Part shown: in pieces, positions 55,271-64,000 of the stretch
Layout of the letters: each line of letters opens with the position of its first letter
Numbering within the stretch: position 1 is the stretch's first letter
Assembly (NCBI GenBank): GCA_028687375.1
Contig: JAQUAG010000008.1
Location: 29,955-93,954, forward strand
Direction of reading: 5' to 3'
Origin: Arcobacteraceae bacterium
GTDB taxonomy: Bacteria; Campylobacterota; Campylobacteria; Campylobacterales; Arcobacteraceae
DNA: 64,000 nt
Program-made: the position numbers and the translations under genes
The notes under the pieces: model-generated
What the model saw: only the letters and a program-made list of their open reading frames with translations
Database searches by the model: none
Told to the model about the DNA's origin: nothing

Positions 55271-58200
55271 TTATTTCAAATCATTTATCTCATAAACAAC
55301 TGTTGAACCACTTCCTTCATATGCCACTAAAAGTAAGTTTTTCCCATTTGGTGAATCAGTTGCTGGGATAAATTTCATACCCTCTGCAGAAACATCACCC
55401 TCGACACCAGTTTTGTAGTAATCAACAAATTTAGATTGTGCTGGAATTGTAATATCATATACCATAATTGCATTTTGACGCTCTAGTCCAATAAATGCAT
55501 ACGTTTTACCATCAATTGTTCCAACACATAAAGCTTCAGGTTCAGCACCTTTATTTCCACTTCTACCATCCATTTGACCTACATCTTGATTAAATAATGT
55601 TGGTTCATAAAGTGCAACTTTTCTCTCTATTTCATCTCCACTATCAAAAATTTGATTTCCATTTGCATCCCAAATAGAGAAACTTCTTGCTCCGTATGAA
55701 TAGAGTTTCTCATATTTATTAGAAGTAGAATTTTTACCCATATCAGTTACAACTTTAAGATCAGTATCTTTTGTAAATTGACTAGCTATTGAAGAGTCTA
55801 AAAGCCCATTTTTAAATAGTTTACCGATTTTTATCTCATCAGTTAAAGCATCTCCTGTTTCTAAAGAGGAGTTTACATCAGCAATGGGATACTCTCTACC
55901 ATCACCTTCATTTGCCGTAACTACATAAGTAGCACCATTTACATCATAAGCAGCTATAGAATCAGGCATATAAAGACCAAAAAGACCTTGATATGATTTC
56001 ATATCTATTGTCCCCTCTTCTAAAATATCTATAGTGTTATTTGAATTAGATTCCCAATTTTTTGCACCATACGATTTGACATACTCTAAAGAATTTGTAG
56101 TTAAATTTACTTTTGCCATTGCATTATTTTCTTGAAGCGTTACATAAGCATAATTACCACTTACTGCTATATATTCTGGCTCTATATCTTTTGCTTGGTC
56201 ATTGCTTGGTGTTCCACCCAATCTTACAGGTGTTCCATCTGTCGCATTTGTTAGCGTTGCACCAGTAAAGTTAACATCTACATAAGAACCATCTGCAACA
56301 TTGATAATACCAACAGAACCAATAGGATCAACACTATAATCACCATTTGGTTCACCCTCATTTGCAACGACTACTTTCGTACCATCTTCATTAAAAGTTA
56401 CCATATCTGGTAAATACCCAACTTCTACTTGTTGTTGATATGTACCATCTGTATCAAAAAATACCACTTTACCTTTTGAATTTGTAAGCAATCCATCAGT
56501 TGATTTTACTTCAACCGCAACTGCAATCTTTCCATTTTTAGCAGTTATTGAATTAACACCTGTACCGTAAGTTGATAAATCAATTTGACTTACTAAAGTG
56601 GGATTTTTCACATCTGAAATGTTGATGATGTCTATTTTATTTGCAGCACCATTTGTACTAAACATTCTATGAGATGCTTTATCATATGCTACTATCTCAC
56701 TTGCTGTTGGCGTACCTATTTTATAAGAACCTAGTTTTGTTAATGCTGGAATCCCTACTTTTGAATCACTTAAATTAACATCTACAATATATAGAGTATT
56801 CGTGTCAATTTTTGTTTTAGCAGTATCAAGATATTTTTGTTCTAAAACGCCACTTGTAGCCCAAGTAGCAAAGTCATCATCATTTAAAATACCTAATTTA
56901 TGCTCATTAAAAACTATAAGACCTTCCATTTTATCGTGTGGATATTGATTTTCACTTACCATATCAACTACAAGAGTTTTTGAAACAGGAACAATTCCAT
57001 TTGCTGATAATGTATCCCATGTTTTGTTTGCATCTAATACTGCTTGCTCTAATGTTTTTCCATTTATAGTTAATCCAAGTGCTTCATCTTGAACTAAAGT
57101 ACTATTTGTTTCTACTGTTTCAAGATTTGTACCACTACTTAAATTGATTTTGTAAATATATTTTTGTCCTGTTTGTTTATCTTTATAAAAACTCCCATCT
57201 CTCTCTATTACTAAAAAGCTATCGTTAGTTAAGGCAACTATTTCAGAATTAGAATTTTCTGCAATATCTTGCTTATAAAGATATTGACTTGTAGTGTTTG
57301 TTTCAAGATTTACTGTAACGATACGGGTAATATCAAGTTTATTAACTGCTTTAGTTGGATTGCTAATAGTTGATTGCATAATCCCAACCAATGTTTTTTG
57401 GTCAGGTGTAATTGTTAAACCTTCCATACCTCTATTTGCTCGTCTATTTTTAAACTCTTTTGGGAGATTTATAATAGTTCTATTGTCATCAACAAAAGGG
57501 TTGATACGACCTATCTCTTTCCCTGTTGCATCAAAGTGAACCATATGTGGACCATACTCATCACTTACCCAAAATGTTCCATCATTTAAAACAGCAAGTC
57601 CTTCACTATCAAGTCCAAAGATATCTGTTTTAAAGCTATCATCACTATTTTTAAGTGTATTTCCATTTTTATCGTAAGGGATTTCACCTGTTCCACCAAC
57701 TGCAATTGGATTTGGTAAACCTGTAATATTGTGGTCAGATGTATCTTTGAGTAAAATCTCTTTCAGTAAAACTACACTACCATTTTCTTGAATTTCAAAA
57801 TGTCCTATACGAGGTGTATAATCAGGTGTTGGAAACATCTTTCCAGCTCCATTAGAACCTGTATAATCAGCATTTGGTCCTCTATCTGTTAAAGCATAAA
57901 ATCTATTTGGATTTTTTGGATCAGCAGCTGCAGCTGAACCATATCCTCCATTACGAATCTCCATATTACCCGAACCTGCACCATTATTTATAGTATTGTC
58001 TAAAACCATATATGGAAGTGTTGAACCTATAGTTGGAACATTTCCTATATAAGGATGTTGTATCGCATGAGAGGTATCATTTAAATCACTTACTAATTGA
58101 TTATTTGTTTTTTTCATCCCATCATTAAATACAGTAGTAGCATTACTAGCGTTAGCATCTTTAATCTTATTTGCTGTTTCTTTTGCCATTGCTATTGTCA

Positions 58201-58963
58201 TTGAAGAGGAACTTCCTGCAATATTTGTTATTGTTGTTTTATGTTGATTACTAATATTTAAATTTGATGCAACATTGTTTATTGCTGTTTCAAGTTTGTC
58301 ACTAGTAAGTGGTACTTCCCCTGTTGCATTATTAAAATTTTTAGAGAACTCTTTAAAAACTTCACCCATAATATTGGCTGTTTTTTTAGAGGTATCTGTA
58401 TTTGCAATCGTAGTTGCTACCCCATGAATAATAGTTTGAAGTTCCGCTTGTTTTTCTAAAACTTTTTTAGCATTAACACTATTAGTTCCATTTATCTCCG
58501 TTAAAGGATTAAATTTAGTTAACTCAATACTGGAGTTAATATCAAGAGCTTTTTTTACAAATTCTTCTGCATTAACTTGAGAATATCCATTTTCTATCAT
58601 ACCTTGTATAGCAGATGTTAAAGGGGTAATCACACTTGAATTTTGAGGTGCTTTTAATGAACCAGTAAATGGAAGACCTGTCCCTAAATCATCTCCACCT
58701 ACTACTAATAGAGGTCCTGTTTGAGTTGTTCTTAATGTATATTCACCAGAACTATTTGTTGTTGTATTATCTTCATTTGATTCACAAATACCGTTTAGAT
58801 TTACATCTATACATACTGTTGAACCAGATAACAAACCATCAATTGCAACACCTGTTGAAGTTGTTGTATCCGTAGCATCATTAGAACTACCACAACCAGC
58901 TAAAGCAAGAACTGTTGCTGCACTTAATGACAATAATCTCTTATTTAAACCATAACTTTTCAT
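55271..58963 (-). CDS. Lipoprotein with phytase-like esterase and choice-of-anchor-I propeller domains
   Basis: The 1230 residues start with a lipoprotein signal and lipobox LALAGC (Cys24). An EF-hand-like loop DVNLNGICE follows. A helical spacer spans about residues 90-320. Next is a phytase-like esterase propeller (about 330-700), with YALTDRGPNADY and LDSEGLAVLNDGTFWVSDEYG. The second propeller is choice-of-anchor I (about 750-1225), with EVGYLPDMVTFNEDGTKVVVANEGEP (shown by parts: GYLPDMVTF and VVANEGEP) and an ANGNQIFDSGDE calcium-like loop. Such proteins are exported phosphoesterase-like enzymes, and the domain pair is often fused. AAGGAG precedes the ATG. The substrate, phytate or other organophosphate, is inferred. 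It is last of the TonB-receptor operon or its own unit, with a 127-bp gap. Confidence 0.85.
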   Translation of the reverse strand: MKSYGLNKRLLSLSAATVLALAGCGSSNDATDTTTSTGVAIDGLLSGSTVCIDVNLNGICESNEDNTTTNSSGEYTLRTTQTGPLLVVGGDDLGTGLPFTGSLKAPQNSSVITPLTSAIQGMIENGYSQVNAEEFVKKALDINSSIELTKFNPLTEINGTNSVNAKKVLEKQAELQTIIHGVATTIANTDTSKKTANIMGEVFKEFSKNFNNATGEVPLTSDKLETAINNVASNLNISNQHKTTITNIAGSSSSMTIAMAKETANKIKDANASNATTVFNDGMKKTNNQLVSDLNDTSHAIQHPYIGNVPTIGSTLPYMVLDNTINNGAGSGNMEIRNGGYGSAAAADPKNPNRFYALTDRGPNADYTGSNGAGKMFPTPDYTPRIGHFEIQENGSVVLLKEILLKDTSDHNITGLPNPIAVGGTGEIPYDKNGNTLKNSDDSFKTDIFGLDSEGLAVLNDGTFWVSDEYGPHMVHFDATGKEIGRINPFVDDNRTIINLPKEFKNRRANRGMEGLTITPDQKTLVGIMQSTISNPTKAVNKLDITRIVTVNLETNTTSQYLYKQDIAENSNSEIVALTNDSFLVIERDGSFYKDKQTGQKYIYKINLSSGTNLETVETNSTLVQDEALGLTINGKTLEQAVLDANKTWDTLSANGIVPVSKTLVVDMVSENQYPHDKMEGLIVFNEHKLGILNDDDFATWATSGVLEQKYLDTAKTKIDTNTLYIVDVNLSDSKVGIPALTKLGSYKIGTPTASEIVAYDKASHRMFSTNGAANKIDIINISDVKNPTLVSQIDLSTYGTGVNSITAKNGKIAVAVEVKSTDGLLTNSKGKVVFFDTDGTYQQQVEVGYLPDMVTFNEDGTKVVVANEGEPNGDYSVDPIGSVGIINVADGSYVDVNFTGATLTNATDGTPVRLGGTPSNDQAKDIEPEYIAVSGNYAYVTLQENNAMAKVNLTTNSLEYVKSYGAKNWESNSNNTIDILEEGTIDMKSYQGLFGLYMPDSIAAYDVNGATYVVTANEGDGREYPIADVNSSLETGDALTDEIKIGKLFKNGLLDSSIASQFTKDTDLKVVTDMGKNSTSNKYEKLYSYGARSFSIWDANGNQIFDSGDEIERKVALYEPTLFNQDVGQMDGRSGNKGAEPEALCVGTIDGKTYAFIGLERQNAIMVYDITIPAQSKFVDYYKTGVEGDVSAEGMKFIPATDSPNGKNLLLVAYEGSGSTVVYEINDLK

Positions 58964-58994
58964 CCCATCTCCTTAAAATTTTGCCAAATCTTAA

Positions 58995-59071
58995 CTACCC
59001 ATAATTACCCTTTGGTTACTTTAGGTTACAACAATAGCCCAATCTAATTATCAAAGATTGAGCTATTGTTG
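58995..59071 (-). promoter_or_regulatory. Large hairpin and 10-bp periodic repeats before the phytase-like gene
   Basis: A 17-bp stem at 59029-59045 and 59055-59071 has a single G-U wobble only if read as minus-strand RNA. Beside it, CTACCC (58995), TTACCC (59005), GGTTAC (59014) and GGTTAC (59024) repeat at about 10-bp steps. There is no T-run after the stem. It could be a terminator with read-through, an mRNA processing site, or an operator. Confidence 0.5.
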
Positions 59072-59090
59072 GGTGACAGTATTAAGTTGA

Positions 59091-60065
59091 TTAGTATTTG
59101 CACTCTTTATTTGGTTTACTAAATTGAGGATTCTTAATAAATGACTCATCGGTAAGGGTTTCTATAAATGCAATTATCTTTTTAATATCTTCCATACTTA
59201 ATTCTTGATTGATTTGTAAATTATGTTTTTGTATTGCATCTATAAGTGTTTTAGCATTGCCATCGTGCCAATAAGGAGCTGTCAATGTAGCATTTCTCAA
59301 ACTAGGCGTTCTGAAAAAGTTTTTATCTTTTATATCTCCTGTAACATCTGATAATCCATAGTCTTTGATACTATTAGTTACTTGATTTTGTGGCTGAACT
59401 TGATGGAAATCATCATCACTAAAAAGTGGTGCTGTGTGGCAACTATTACATTTTGCTACTCCAAAAAACAACTTTTTCCCCTCTTTGGCATCTTTATTTG
59501 GTAATGGTTGATGACTTTTCATCTTTTGGTCATAAAGGGAATTATTTGAGATTAATGTTTTTTGAAAACTCTCAAGAGCAAGTGTGACATTATGCAAATT
59601 GATACTACCATTTTCTTTACCAAATGCAATTGCAAAAAGCTTTTGATAACACTCATTTTGACTTAATCGTTTAGCTATTTCATTTTCATATCCATTCATC
59701 CCCATCTCTATTGGATCAGTTCCTTTGATTGGCATTAAAGATTGTTCAGCTAATCCACTTAGATGATTATTTGCCCAAGTTAAATTTTTAAATAAGCTAA
59801 TATTTGAAAGTCCAGGAACATTTCGTTTTCCAGAATCACCAAGTGCTCCAGGATGTGCTGAGTTACCATCTGCAAAAGCTCTTCTTTGTTCATGGCAAGT
59901 TGCACAAGACATCGTGCCATTAATAGAGAGATCAGCATCGTAAAATAAACGATGTCCTAACTCTATCTTTGCTTTAGAAGCTTGCTTATTTGTTTGAGCA
60001 GATTGTCCATATAATTCCCCAAGTAAAATAAACAATAAAAAAATTGTTCTAATAACATTTCTCAT
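59091..60065 (-). CDS. Di-haem cytochrome c peroxidase/MauG family protein
   Basis: The 324 residues have a signal peptide (about 1-20) and two haem sites: CATCH (Cys54-His58) and CNSCH near residue 205. The spacing and the motifs GHRLFYDADLSINGTMSCATCH (family-type opening, parts only) and FFRTPSLRNATLTAPYWHDG fit the CcpA/MauG family. Members reduce peroxide or, like MauG and MbnH, oxidise tryptophan on a partner protein. The gene starts 17 bp after a small periplasmic protein gene and lies downstream of a TonB-dependent receptor. Partner modification is a plausible alternative to peroxide detoxification. Confidence 0.9.
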   Translation of the reverse strand: MRNVIRTIFLLFILLGELYGQSAQTNKQASKAKIELGHRLFYDADLSINGTMSCATCHEQRRAFADGNSAHPGALGDSGKRNVPGLSNISLFKNLTWANNHLSGLAEQSLMPIKGTDPIEMGMNGYENEIAKRLSQNECYQKLFAIAFGKENGSINLHNVTLALESFQKTLISNNSLYDQKMKSHQPLPNKDAKEGKKLFFGVAKCNSCHTAPLFSDDDFHQVQPQNQVTNSIKDYGLSDVTGDIKDKNFFRTPSLRNATLTAPYWHDGNAKTLIDAIQKHNLQINQELSMEDIKKIIAFIETLTDESFIKNPQFSKPNKECKY

Positions 60066-60082
60066 AATCGTAAACCTTTCAA

Positions 60083-60562
60083 TTACTTGATTTTTGTTAC
60101 AAGTAATGCTGTAGTACTATCTGCACCAGCTGAAAGTTGCAAAGTATAAGTTCCTATTTCCAAAGCATAATCAACCATTTTTCGTATTCCAGAATTCTCA
60201 GCTCCTCTGTTATGTGCTACAGATTGTGCAGATTTCCCATCTTTGACTAATTCAATCCAAGAGGAGTTACCTAAAACAACCCTATAGATACCATTCTCTT
60301 TTATCTCAATTTGAAAAATACCACCATAACTTACTGTACCCCCTTCATTTGTGGGGGTTACAATGTATTTTATTTTTGGAGTATTTACAAGCCCAACAAA
60401 AGATGCAGTGTTTAATTTTAGTAAAGCATTTGGTAGCTCATCACTGCTCTTTGCTGCACTAGTATATGATAAACTTTTCCAACCATTTAATTCTACTGGC
60501 AAATTTACTTCTGAAGCAAATAAACCCATACACAAAACCCCAATATATAAAGCTATTTTCAT
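60083..60562 (-). CDS. Small periplasmic protein of unknown function, next to the MauG-like gene
   Basis: I do not recognise this 159-residue protein. A signal peptide (about 1-17) precedes a beta-rich domain. It has only two tryptophans, W28 and W102, the latter in GNSSWIELV. The C-terminal half, YALEIGTYTLQLSAGAD and TTALLVTKIK, reads like a beta-sandwich that could bind a ligand. AAAGGA precedes the ATG. It lies between the TonB receptor and the MauG-like gene, a layout reminiscent of MbnP-MbnH, in which the di-haem enzyme modifies a partner tryptophan. That role is inference. It is not an MbnP homologue that I can recognise. Confidence 0.55.
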   Translation of the reverse strand: MKIALYIGVLCMGLFASEVNLPVELNGWKSLSYTSAAKSSDELPNALLKLNTASFVGLVNTPKIKYIVTPTNEGGTVSYGGIFQIEIKENGIYRVVLGNSSWIELVKDGKSAQSVAHNRGAENSGIRKMVDYALEIGTYTLQLSAGADSTTALLVTKIK

Positions 60563-60641
60563 TTTATTTCCTTTGATTTTATTATTAAATTAAGATTCAA
60601 TATTTTTGAATCCACCTATTATTTTCTACATTATTTTGATA

Positions 60642-62660
60642 TTAAAACTTGTATGTTAAATTTGTAAAAACAACTCTTCCAGCTTCAGGAAAACCATAAT
60701 CTAACTGATAATTTTTATCAAATAAATTTGTTACACCAACATCAACACTAGCTGATTTTGTAACATCATAAATAATTTTTGTATTCCAAACAGTCATAGC
60801 TCCTGTTTCATTGTAAGGTGCTGTTTGGCTTGTTTTTTTAGTTGAAGCATATTGCATATCTAAATTCGTTGTAAGATTTTTGAGAGGTTTATAACTTAAA
60901 GCCATTGCTAATTTGTCTGTAGGAACATTTGTAATCTCTACTAAATTATCTTTATCTTTGAGTGATAATCTTGTGTAACTTCCATCAAAAGTTAACTTAT
61001 TTTCAAAAGAATGAAAATATTCTAGTTCAAGACCTTTTTGAGTTACTTTTCCTACATTTTGTAATTGTAATTGTTGTTTTGTACCATAATAGACATCTAC
61101 ATAAGCACTTTGGATAAAATCTTTTATGTCAGCATAAAAAATATTTCCTTTGAATGTTGAGTTATCAAAATATTTTTGAAAACCAATTTCATAATTAGAT
61201 GTTGTTTCCTCTTTTAAATCAGAATTAGGAATATATGTTTTAAACTTAAATGAATATCTATCTTTTATACTTGGAAATCTTGTTTTTTTAGCAACACCAC
61301 CGTATACTTTTAAATTATCGTCTATAGTATGCTCAACTTTAGCCATAGGATTCAAGGCTGATGCCTCTCCATAAGCAAACTCTTTATCTGTTCCATATCC
61401 TGTTATATCAGTTCCCCCTGATGTTGAACCATAACTACCACTTTTCCCATAGTTGGTATTATCCGCCCTTTGAACACTATCTTTATCATAACTTGCACCA
61501 AATATTACTTTTGTTTTATCACTTGCTTTATATATATCTTCCACACCTAAAGAGTATGTATTTACACTCATCTCATAAACTTCTGCTTGATTAGCTCCAC
61601 CTTCTGTATGGGTGTCTTGTTTCGCATGGAGTGCTACTTTTATATTATTTGCCCCACTATTAACTTCTCCTAACTCTACTGATAATCCTTTTGTATTATC
61701 ATCATACCAGCTTGGATTTCCAACTCCTCCATAACTATACGCAGAATATGTATTATCTGTATAGATAGATAATGAATTTTTAAATTTATCATAGAATAAT
61801 CTTGTTTTTAAATAAAAATCACTAAAGTTTGTTTTTGATAATAAGTAAATACTCTCTTTATCCCAATAGTTCCAATCCCAATATCTAGGAGAACCTGTAG
61901 GATCAGTTGTAGGAGGTACACCTTTATCAGCAGTTTGTTTAATATAGTTCATTGCATATTCATCTGTAGCATTTGGTGTGAATCCAACTTTGATATTTAA
62001 TTTTTTATCTTTTGTATCCGATTGTTCTCTTTTATCTGATGTTTGTAAAGTTGTTTTTTCAAAATCACTTGACAAAGGATAATTATCTCTTGAAAGATAT
62101 GAACCAGAGATTTGAACATAATATTTCTCTTGATTTGTCCCTACACTAATGTATCCTTTTTTACCACCACCTGTAAATGTACCAGCAGATATTGTCCCTT
62201 CAAACTCTTTGGCAGGTTTTTTCGTTACAAGATTTACAGCCCCTGCAAAAGTATTTGCACCAAGTAATGGTGAAGTTAATCCTTTGCTTAATTCAATTTG
62301 TGATAAGTCAAAAGTTGTAAATCTTGAAAAATCTACATAACCATCATAAGCAACAGCAATAGGTATACCATCAATATACAAAGGTACATGCTTGACATCA
62401 AATCCTCGTACATTTATCATCTGTTCATTTCTTGCACCACTATTATAAATATTTACACCACTTATAGTATTTAGTGCTTCTACAATAGTTTTCTTTTCGT
62501 TATTTACGATATCTTCACCAAATACTATGTTACTGTTGAATTTTTTATCATCAAAGTAAGCATTAGATGCAACTTCAATCTTTCCTAATTCAAAGATTTC
62601 AGCATGAGCTGACCCAACAAGCAAACTAGCTGTAACAGCTGAACCAATTATTTTCTTCAT
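60642..62660 (-). CDS. TonB-dependent outer-membrane receptor
   Basis: The receptor imports a chelate or other large solute across the outer membrane using TonB energy. The 672 residues from the ATG with GGAG eight bases upstream have a signal peptide (about 1-20), a TonB-box/plug region (about 25-150) with NVRGFDVKHVPLYIDGIP, and then a 22-strand-type barrel ending in FTNLTYKF with terminal Phe. An ATG six codons earlier overlaps possible operator bases. It is first of a three-or-four-gene operon with the small periplasmic protein, MauG-like and phytase-like genes. The ligand is unknown; the operon context suggests a metal or phosphorus compound. Confidence 0.9.
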   Translation of the reverse strand: MKKIIGSAVTASLLVGSAHAEIFELGKIEVASNAYFDDKKFNSNIVFGEDIVNNEKKTIVEALNTISGVNIYNSGARNEQMINVRGFDVKHVPLYIDGIPIAVAYDGYVDFSRFTTFDLSQIELSKGLTSPLLGANTFAGAVNLVTKKPAKEFEGTISAGTFTGGGKKGYISVGTNQEKYYVQISGSYLSRDNYPLSSDFEKTTLQTSDKREQSDTKDKKLNIKVGFTPNATDEYAMNYIKQTADKGVPPTTDPTGSPRYWDWNYWDKESIYLLSKTNFSDFYLKTRLFYDKFKNSLSIYTDNTYSAYSYGGVGNPSWYDDNTKGLSVELGEVNSGANNIKVALHAKQDTHTEGGANQAEVYEMSVNTYSLGVEDIYKASDKTKVIFGASYDKDSVQRADNTNYGKSGSYGSTSGGTDITGYGTDKEFAYGEASALNPMAKVEHTIDDNLKVYGGVAKKTRFPSIKDRYSFKFKTYIPNSDLKEETTSNYEIGFQKYFDNSTFKGNIFYADIKDFIQSAYVDVYYGTKQQLQLQNVGKVTQKGLELEYFHSFENKLTFDGSYTRLSLKDKDNLVEITNVPTDKLAMALSYKPLKNLTTNLDMQYASTKKTSQTAPYNETGAMTVWNTKIIYDVTKSASVDVGVTNLFDKNYQLDYGFPEAGRVVFTNLTYKF

Positions 62661-62672
62661 TTTTGATACTCC

Positions 62673-62761
62673 AATCATTATCTTAAAAATTTATCATTAT
62701 GTAGTTTACTATATAACGATAGGGAAAAGTATATCGTTGTATACCTTAGTATATTACGATA
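62673..62761. promoter_or_regulatory. Three TATAnnACGATA elements in the divergent promoter region
   Basis: TATATAACGATA lies at 62710-62721, the reverse complement of TATACAACGATA at 62732-62743, and TATATTACGATA at 62750-62761. The first two converge with a 10-bp gap and the next two diverge with 6 bp. They sit between the TonB receptor (minus) and a barrel gene (plus). Two ATCATTAT copies at about 62673-62700 may form a second, Fur-like site. Both are prediction. Confidence 0.6.
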
Positions 62762-62855
62762 CATTTATTATTCCATTTTTTTATTAAAAGTGAAAAAATA
62801 ACTCATAAAATTAAATTCTTTGCTACAATCACAATTAAAAAAATTTGGAGTTTGA

Positions 62856-63704
62856 TTGAAAAAGTTATTTATTGTTAGTTATACATCTAGCCTATTTTTA
62901 TATGGTGCAGTTAATGATATTGTTCCCTCTGATTACGAAGCTCCCCTTGTTGACACTACATCAATGAGTGTAAACTATCTTTCAAAAAGGCTAAAAACAA
63001 ATAATTTACCAAATAACTATGTTTCTCAAAATACTTATGCTGTACGATACACTCGTGGAATCAATCTAAATGATAAAACTTTAGCATTATCAGTTGCTAT
63101 CCCTTATACAAATCTAACGAGCCATGGAACTACTTTACCTTCTTATGTTGGAAAAGAATCAAAAGGGATGAGTGATATTATATTTTCTGCTTCATATTGG
63201 TTTGTTAATAATAGAAAAAATAAAGATTTTTTAGCTACTACAATGACACTTGCTATTCCAAATGGAAAATACGATCAAACGCAATTGTTAAATAGTGGTG
63301 AAAATAGATACAAATCAACAGTTAATCTTGGATATATTTCAAAAATAAGTAACGATTTTATTATTGAATTATCTCCTGAAATTGCATTTTATGGAGATGC
63401 AAATACGAAAAATGGGAAGTTGAAACAAAAACCAAGTTATGCTATAAATTCAAACCTAAGATACAAACCAAATACAAAATTTGAATTATTTGGTGGATTT
63501 CAACAAAACTATCAAAGTGAAACAACTGTAAATAATATAGAAAAAAATGATGATTGTTTTTATCAAAAGTATAGCTTTGGTGGTGCTTATTATACCGATA
63601 AATTTCATCAAATTATGGTGAAATTTGCAAAAGAAAATGATAAAGAATTTGGATTTCAAGGTAGCAATGAGATACTTTTGAGATATCGTTGGTGGTTTAA
63701 ATAA
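62856..63704 (+). CDS. Exported outer-membrane beta-barrel protein
   Basis: The 282 residues start at a TTG with GGAG five bases upstream, giving a signal peptide (about 1-17, ending near LYGA). Alternating beta strands follow, including YAVRYTRGINLNDKTLALSVAIPY (parts of a barrel motif) and a C-terminal LRYRWWFK. The pattern resembles transporters of the phenol-degradation or DUF3187-like barrel group. It is divergent from the TonB operon and shares the TATAnnACGATA region, so it may be co-regulated. No precise function can be given. Confidence 0.7.
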   Translation: MKKLFIVSYTSSLFLYGAVNDIVPSDYEAPLVDTTSMSVNYLSKRLKTNNLPNNYVSQNTYAVRYTRGINLNDKTLALSVAIPYTNLTSHGTTLPSYVGKESKGMSDIIFSASYWFVNNRKNKDFLATTMTLAIPNGKYDQTQLLNSGENRYKSTVNLGYISKISNDFIIELSPEIAFYGDANTKNGKLKQKPSYAINSNLRYKPNTKFELFGGFQQNYQSETTVNNIEKNDDCFYQKYSFGGAYYTDKFHQIMVKFAKENDKEFGFQGSNEILLRYRWWFK

Positions 63705-63789
63705 TCATATCAAATTTAAAGTGGAAATATGACTATTTAGAGTTTACGAAAAAGATTTTAATATTGGCAATTGCTGATTTTCACTAGAT

Positions 63790-63818
63790 AGAATTTAAAA
63801 GAAATTCTCTTAAATTCT
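63790..63818. terminator. AT-rich inverted repeat between convergent genes
   Basis: AGAATTTAA at 63790-63798 pairs with TTAAATTCT at 63810-63818 around an 11-base loop. It lies between the barrel gene (plus) and the partial gene (minus), so it may serve both ends. No strong T-run is present. Confidence 0.3.
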
Positions 63819-63854
63819 AATTAATAAGCTCGTGATATATTTCTAATTATTCTA

Positions 63855-64000
63855 CTAAAACTTATACTCTATTCCCACCCCAACTAATGTTGTAGCATTA
63901 TGTGAGATAGTTGTGGTGGTTGTATTATTTGGATTAAGTTTTGCATCATAATCATGATACAAAGCTTTTGTATTTAGGTTAAAAGCTAAAGAGTTTGAAA
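63855..64000 (-). CDS. Outer-membrane barrel protein, C-terminal fragment (start beyond window)
   Basis: The minus strand is open from the right edge to a TAG at 63855-63857. It gives 47 residues ending in VGVGIEYKF, with alternating hydrophobic residues and a terminal phenylalanine as in outer-membrane beta barrels. A Thr-rich loop (NTTTTTIS) precedes the last strand. Family is not identifiable from this fragment. It is convergent with the barrel gene to the left. Confidence 0.65.
   Translation of the reverse strand, partial: SNSLAFNLNTKALYHDYDAKLNPNNTTTTTISHNATTLVGVGIEYKF

Noticed and set aside
62673..62702. ATCATTAT copies read as a strict Fur box
   Set aside because: The two copies are direct rather than the 7-1-7 inverted form, and part overlaps the possible receptor 5' end; kept only as a hint.
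1..64000. Search for CRISPR arrays, tRNA or rRNA genes
   Set aside because: No regularly spaced repeats of 25-40 bp and no cloverleaf or rRNA-like stretch was noticed; reading by eye could miss a single tRNA.

Overview
This is an AT-rich, gene-dense stretch of a free-living Gram-negative bacterium that looks like a member of the Campylobacterota (Arcobacter/Sulfurimonas-like). The clues are the AT-rich codon use, the many histidine kinases with the H-box form HQWRQPL/HHWRQPL that is common in this phylum, a soxCD-soxYZ cluster separate from the rest of sox, and many two-component and chemotaxis genes. No rRNA, tRNA, CRISPR array or intact insertion sequence was seen. The species assignment is inference from gene content only.

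Layout, left to right. 1-9.8 kb is a signalling island. It holds the N-terminal 1479 codons of a giant exported delta-60-repeat protein that runs off the left edge, a stand-alone receiver, a diguanylate cyclase with a periplasmic NMT1/THI5-like sensor, and a divergent OmpR-type regulator plus 7TMR-DISM kinase. Direct repeats of the GTCTCA/GTCGCA type, mostly 10-11 bp apart, lie before each of the three minus-strand units, so this looks like a self-contained regulon. 10-11.1 kb has a thioredoxin-like protein and an unknown protein, convergent around a shared hairpin. 11.2-15.8 kb is soxC-soxD-soxY-soxZ-DUF302, for periplasmic sulfur oxidation. 16-18.9 kb has a GyrI-like protein, leuA preceded by a leucine-rich leader peptide and attenuator, and yaeQ. 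19-24.2 kb has a chemoreceptor with a CheR-docking tail, a dCache-type kinase and a TerB-J-domain protein. 24.4-28.6 kb is an RND efflux pump and its adaptor. 28.8-34.5 kb has an unknown protein, selO, a CHASE-PAS kinase and a receiver.

34.8-46.3 kb is one 11-gene chemosensory operon: cheY, cheW, mcp, a STAS-like protein, cheA, cheR, a kinase-like protein that lacks its phospho-acceptor histidine, cheD, cheB, a receiver with an acidic linker and unknown output domain, and a REC-PAS-HK-REC-HPt hybrid kinase. After an RNA pseudouridine synthase, 47.3-53.7 kb is a poly-N-acetylglucosamine (PNAG) operon, pgaB-pgaC-pgaD, continued by an MBOAT acyltransferase and an SGNH-like protein. It has no pgaA next to it, which suggests acylated PNAG. 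A porin follows.

55.3-63.7 kb is an outer-membrane/periplasmic acquisition locus: a TonB-dependent receptor, a small periplasmic protein, a MauG-like di-haem protein, and a 1230-residue lipoprotein fusing a phytase-like esterase propeller to a choice-of-anchor-I propeller, with a divergent outer-membrane barrel gene. The divergent promoter region carries three copies of TATAnnACGATA. Together with the signalling island and the chemosensory operon, this locus is the best candidate for undescribed biology here.
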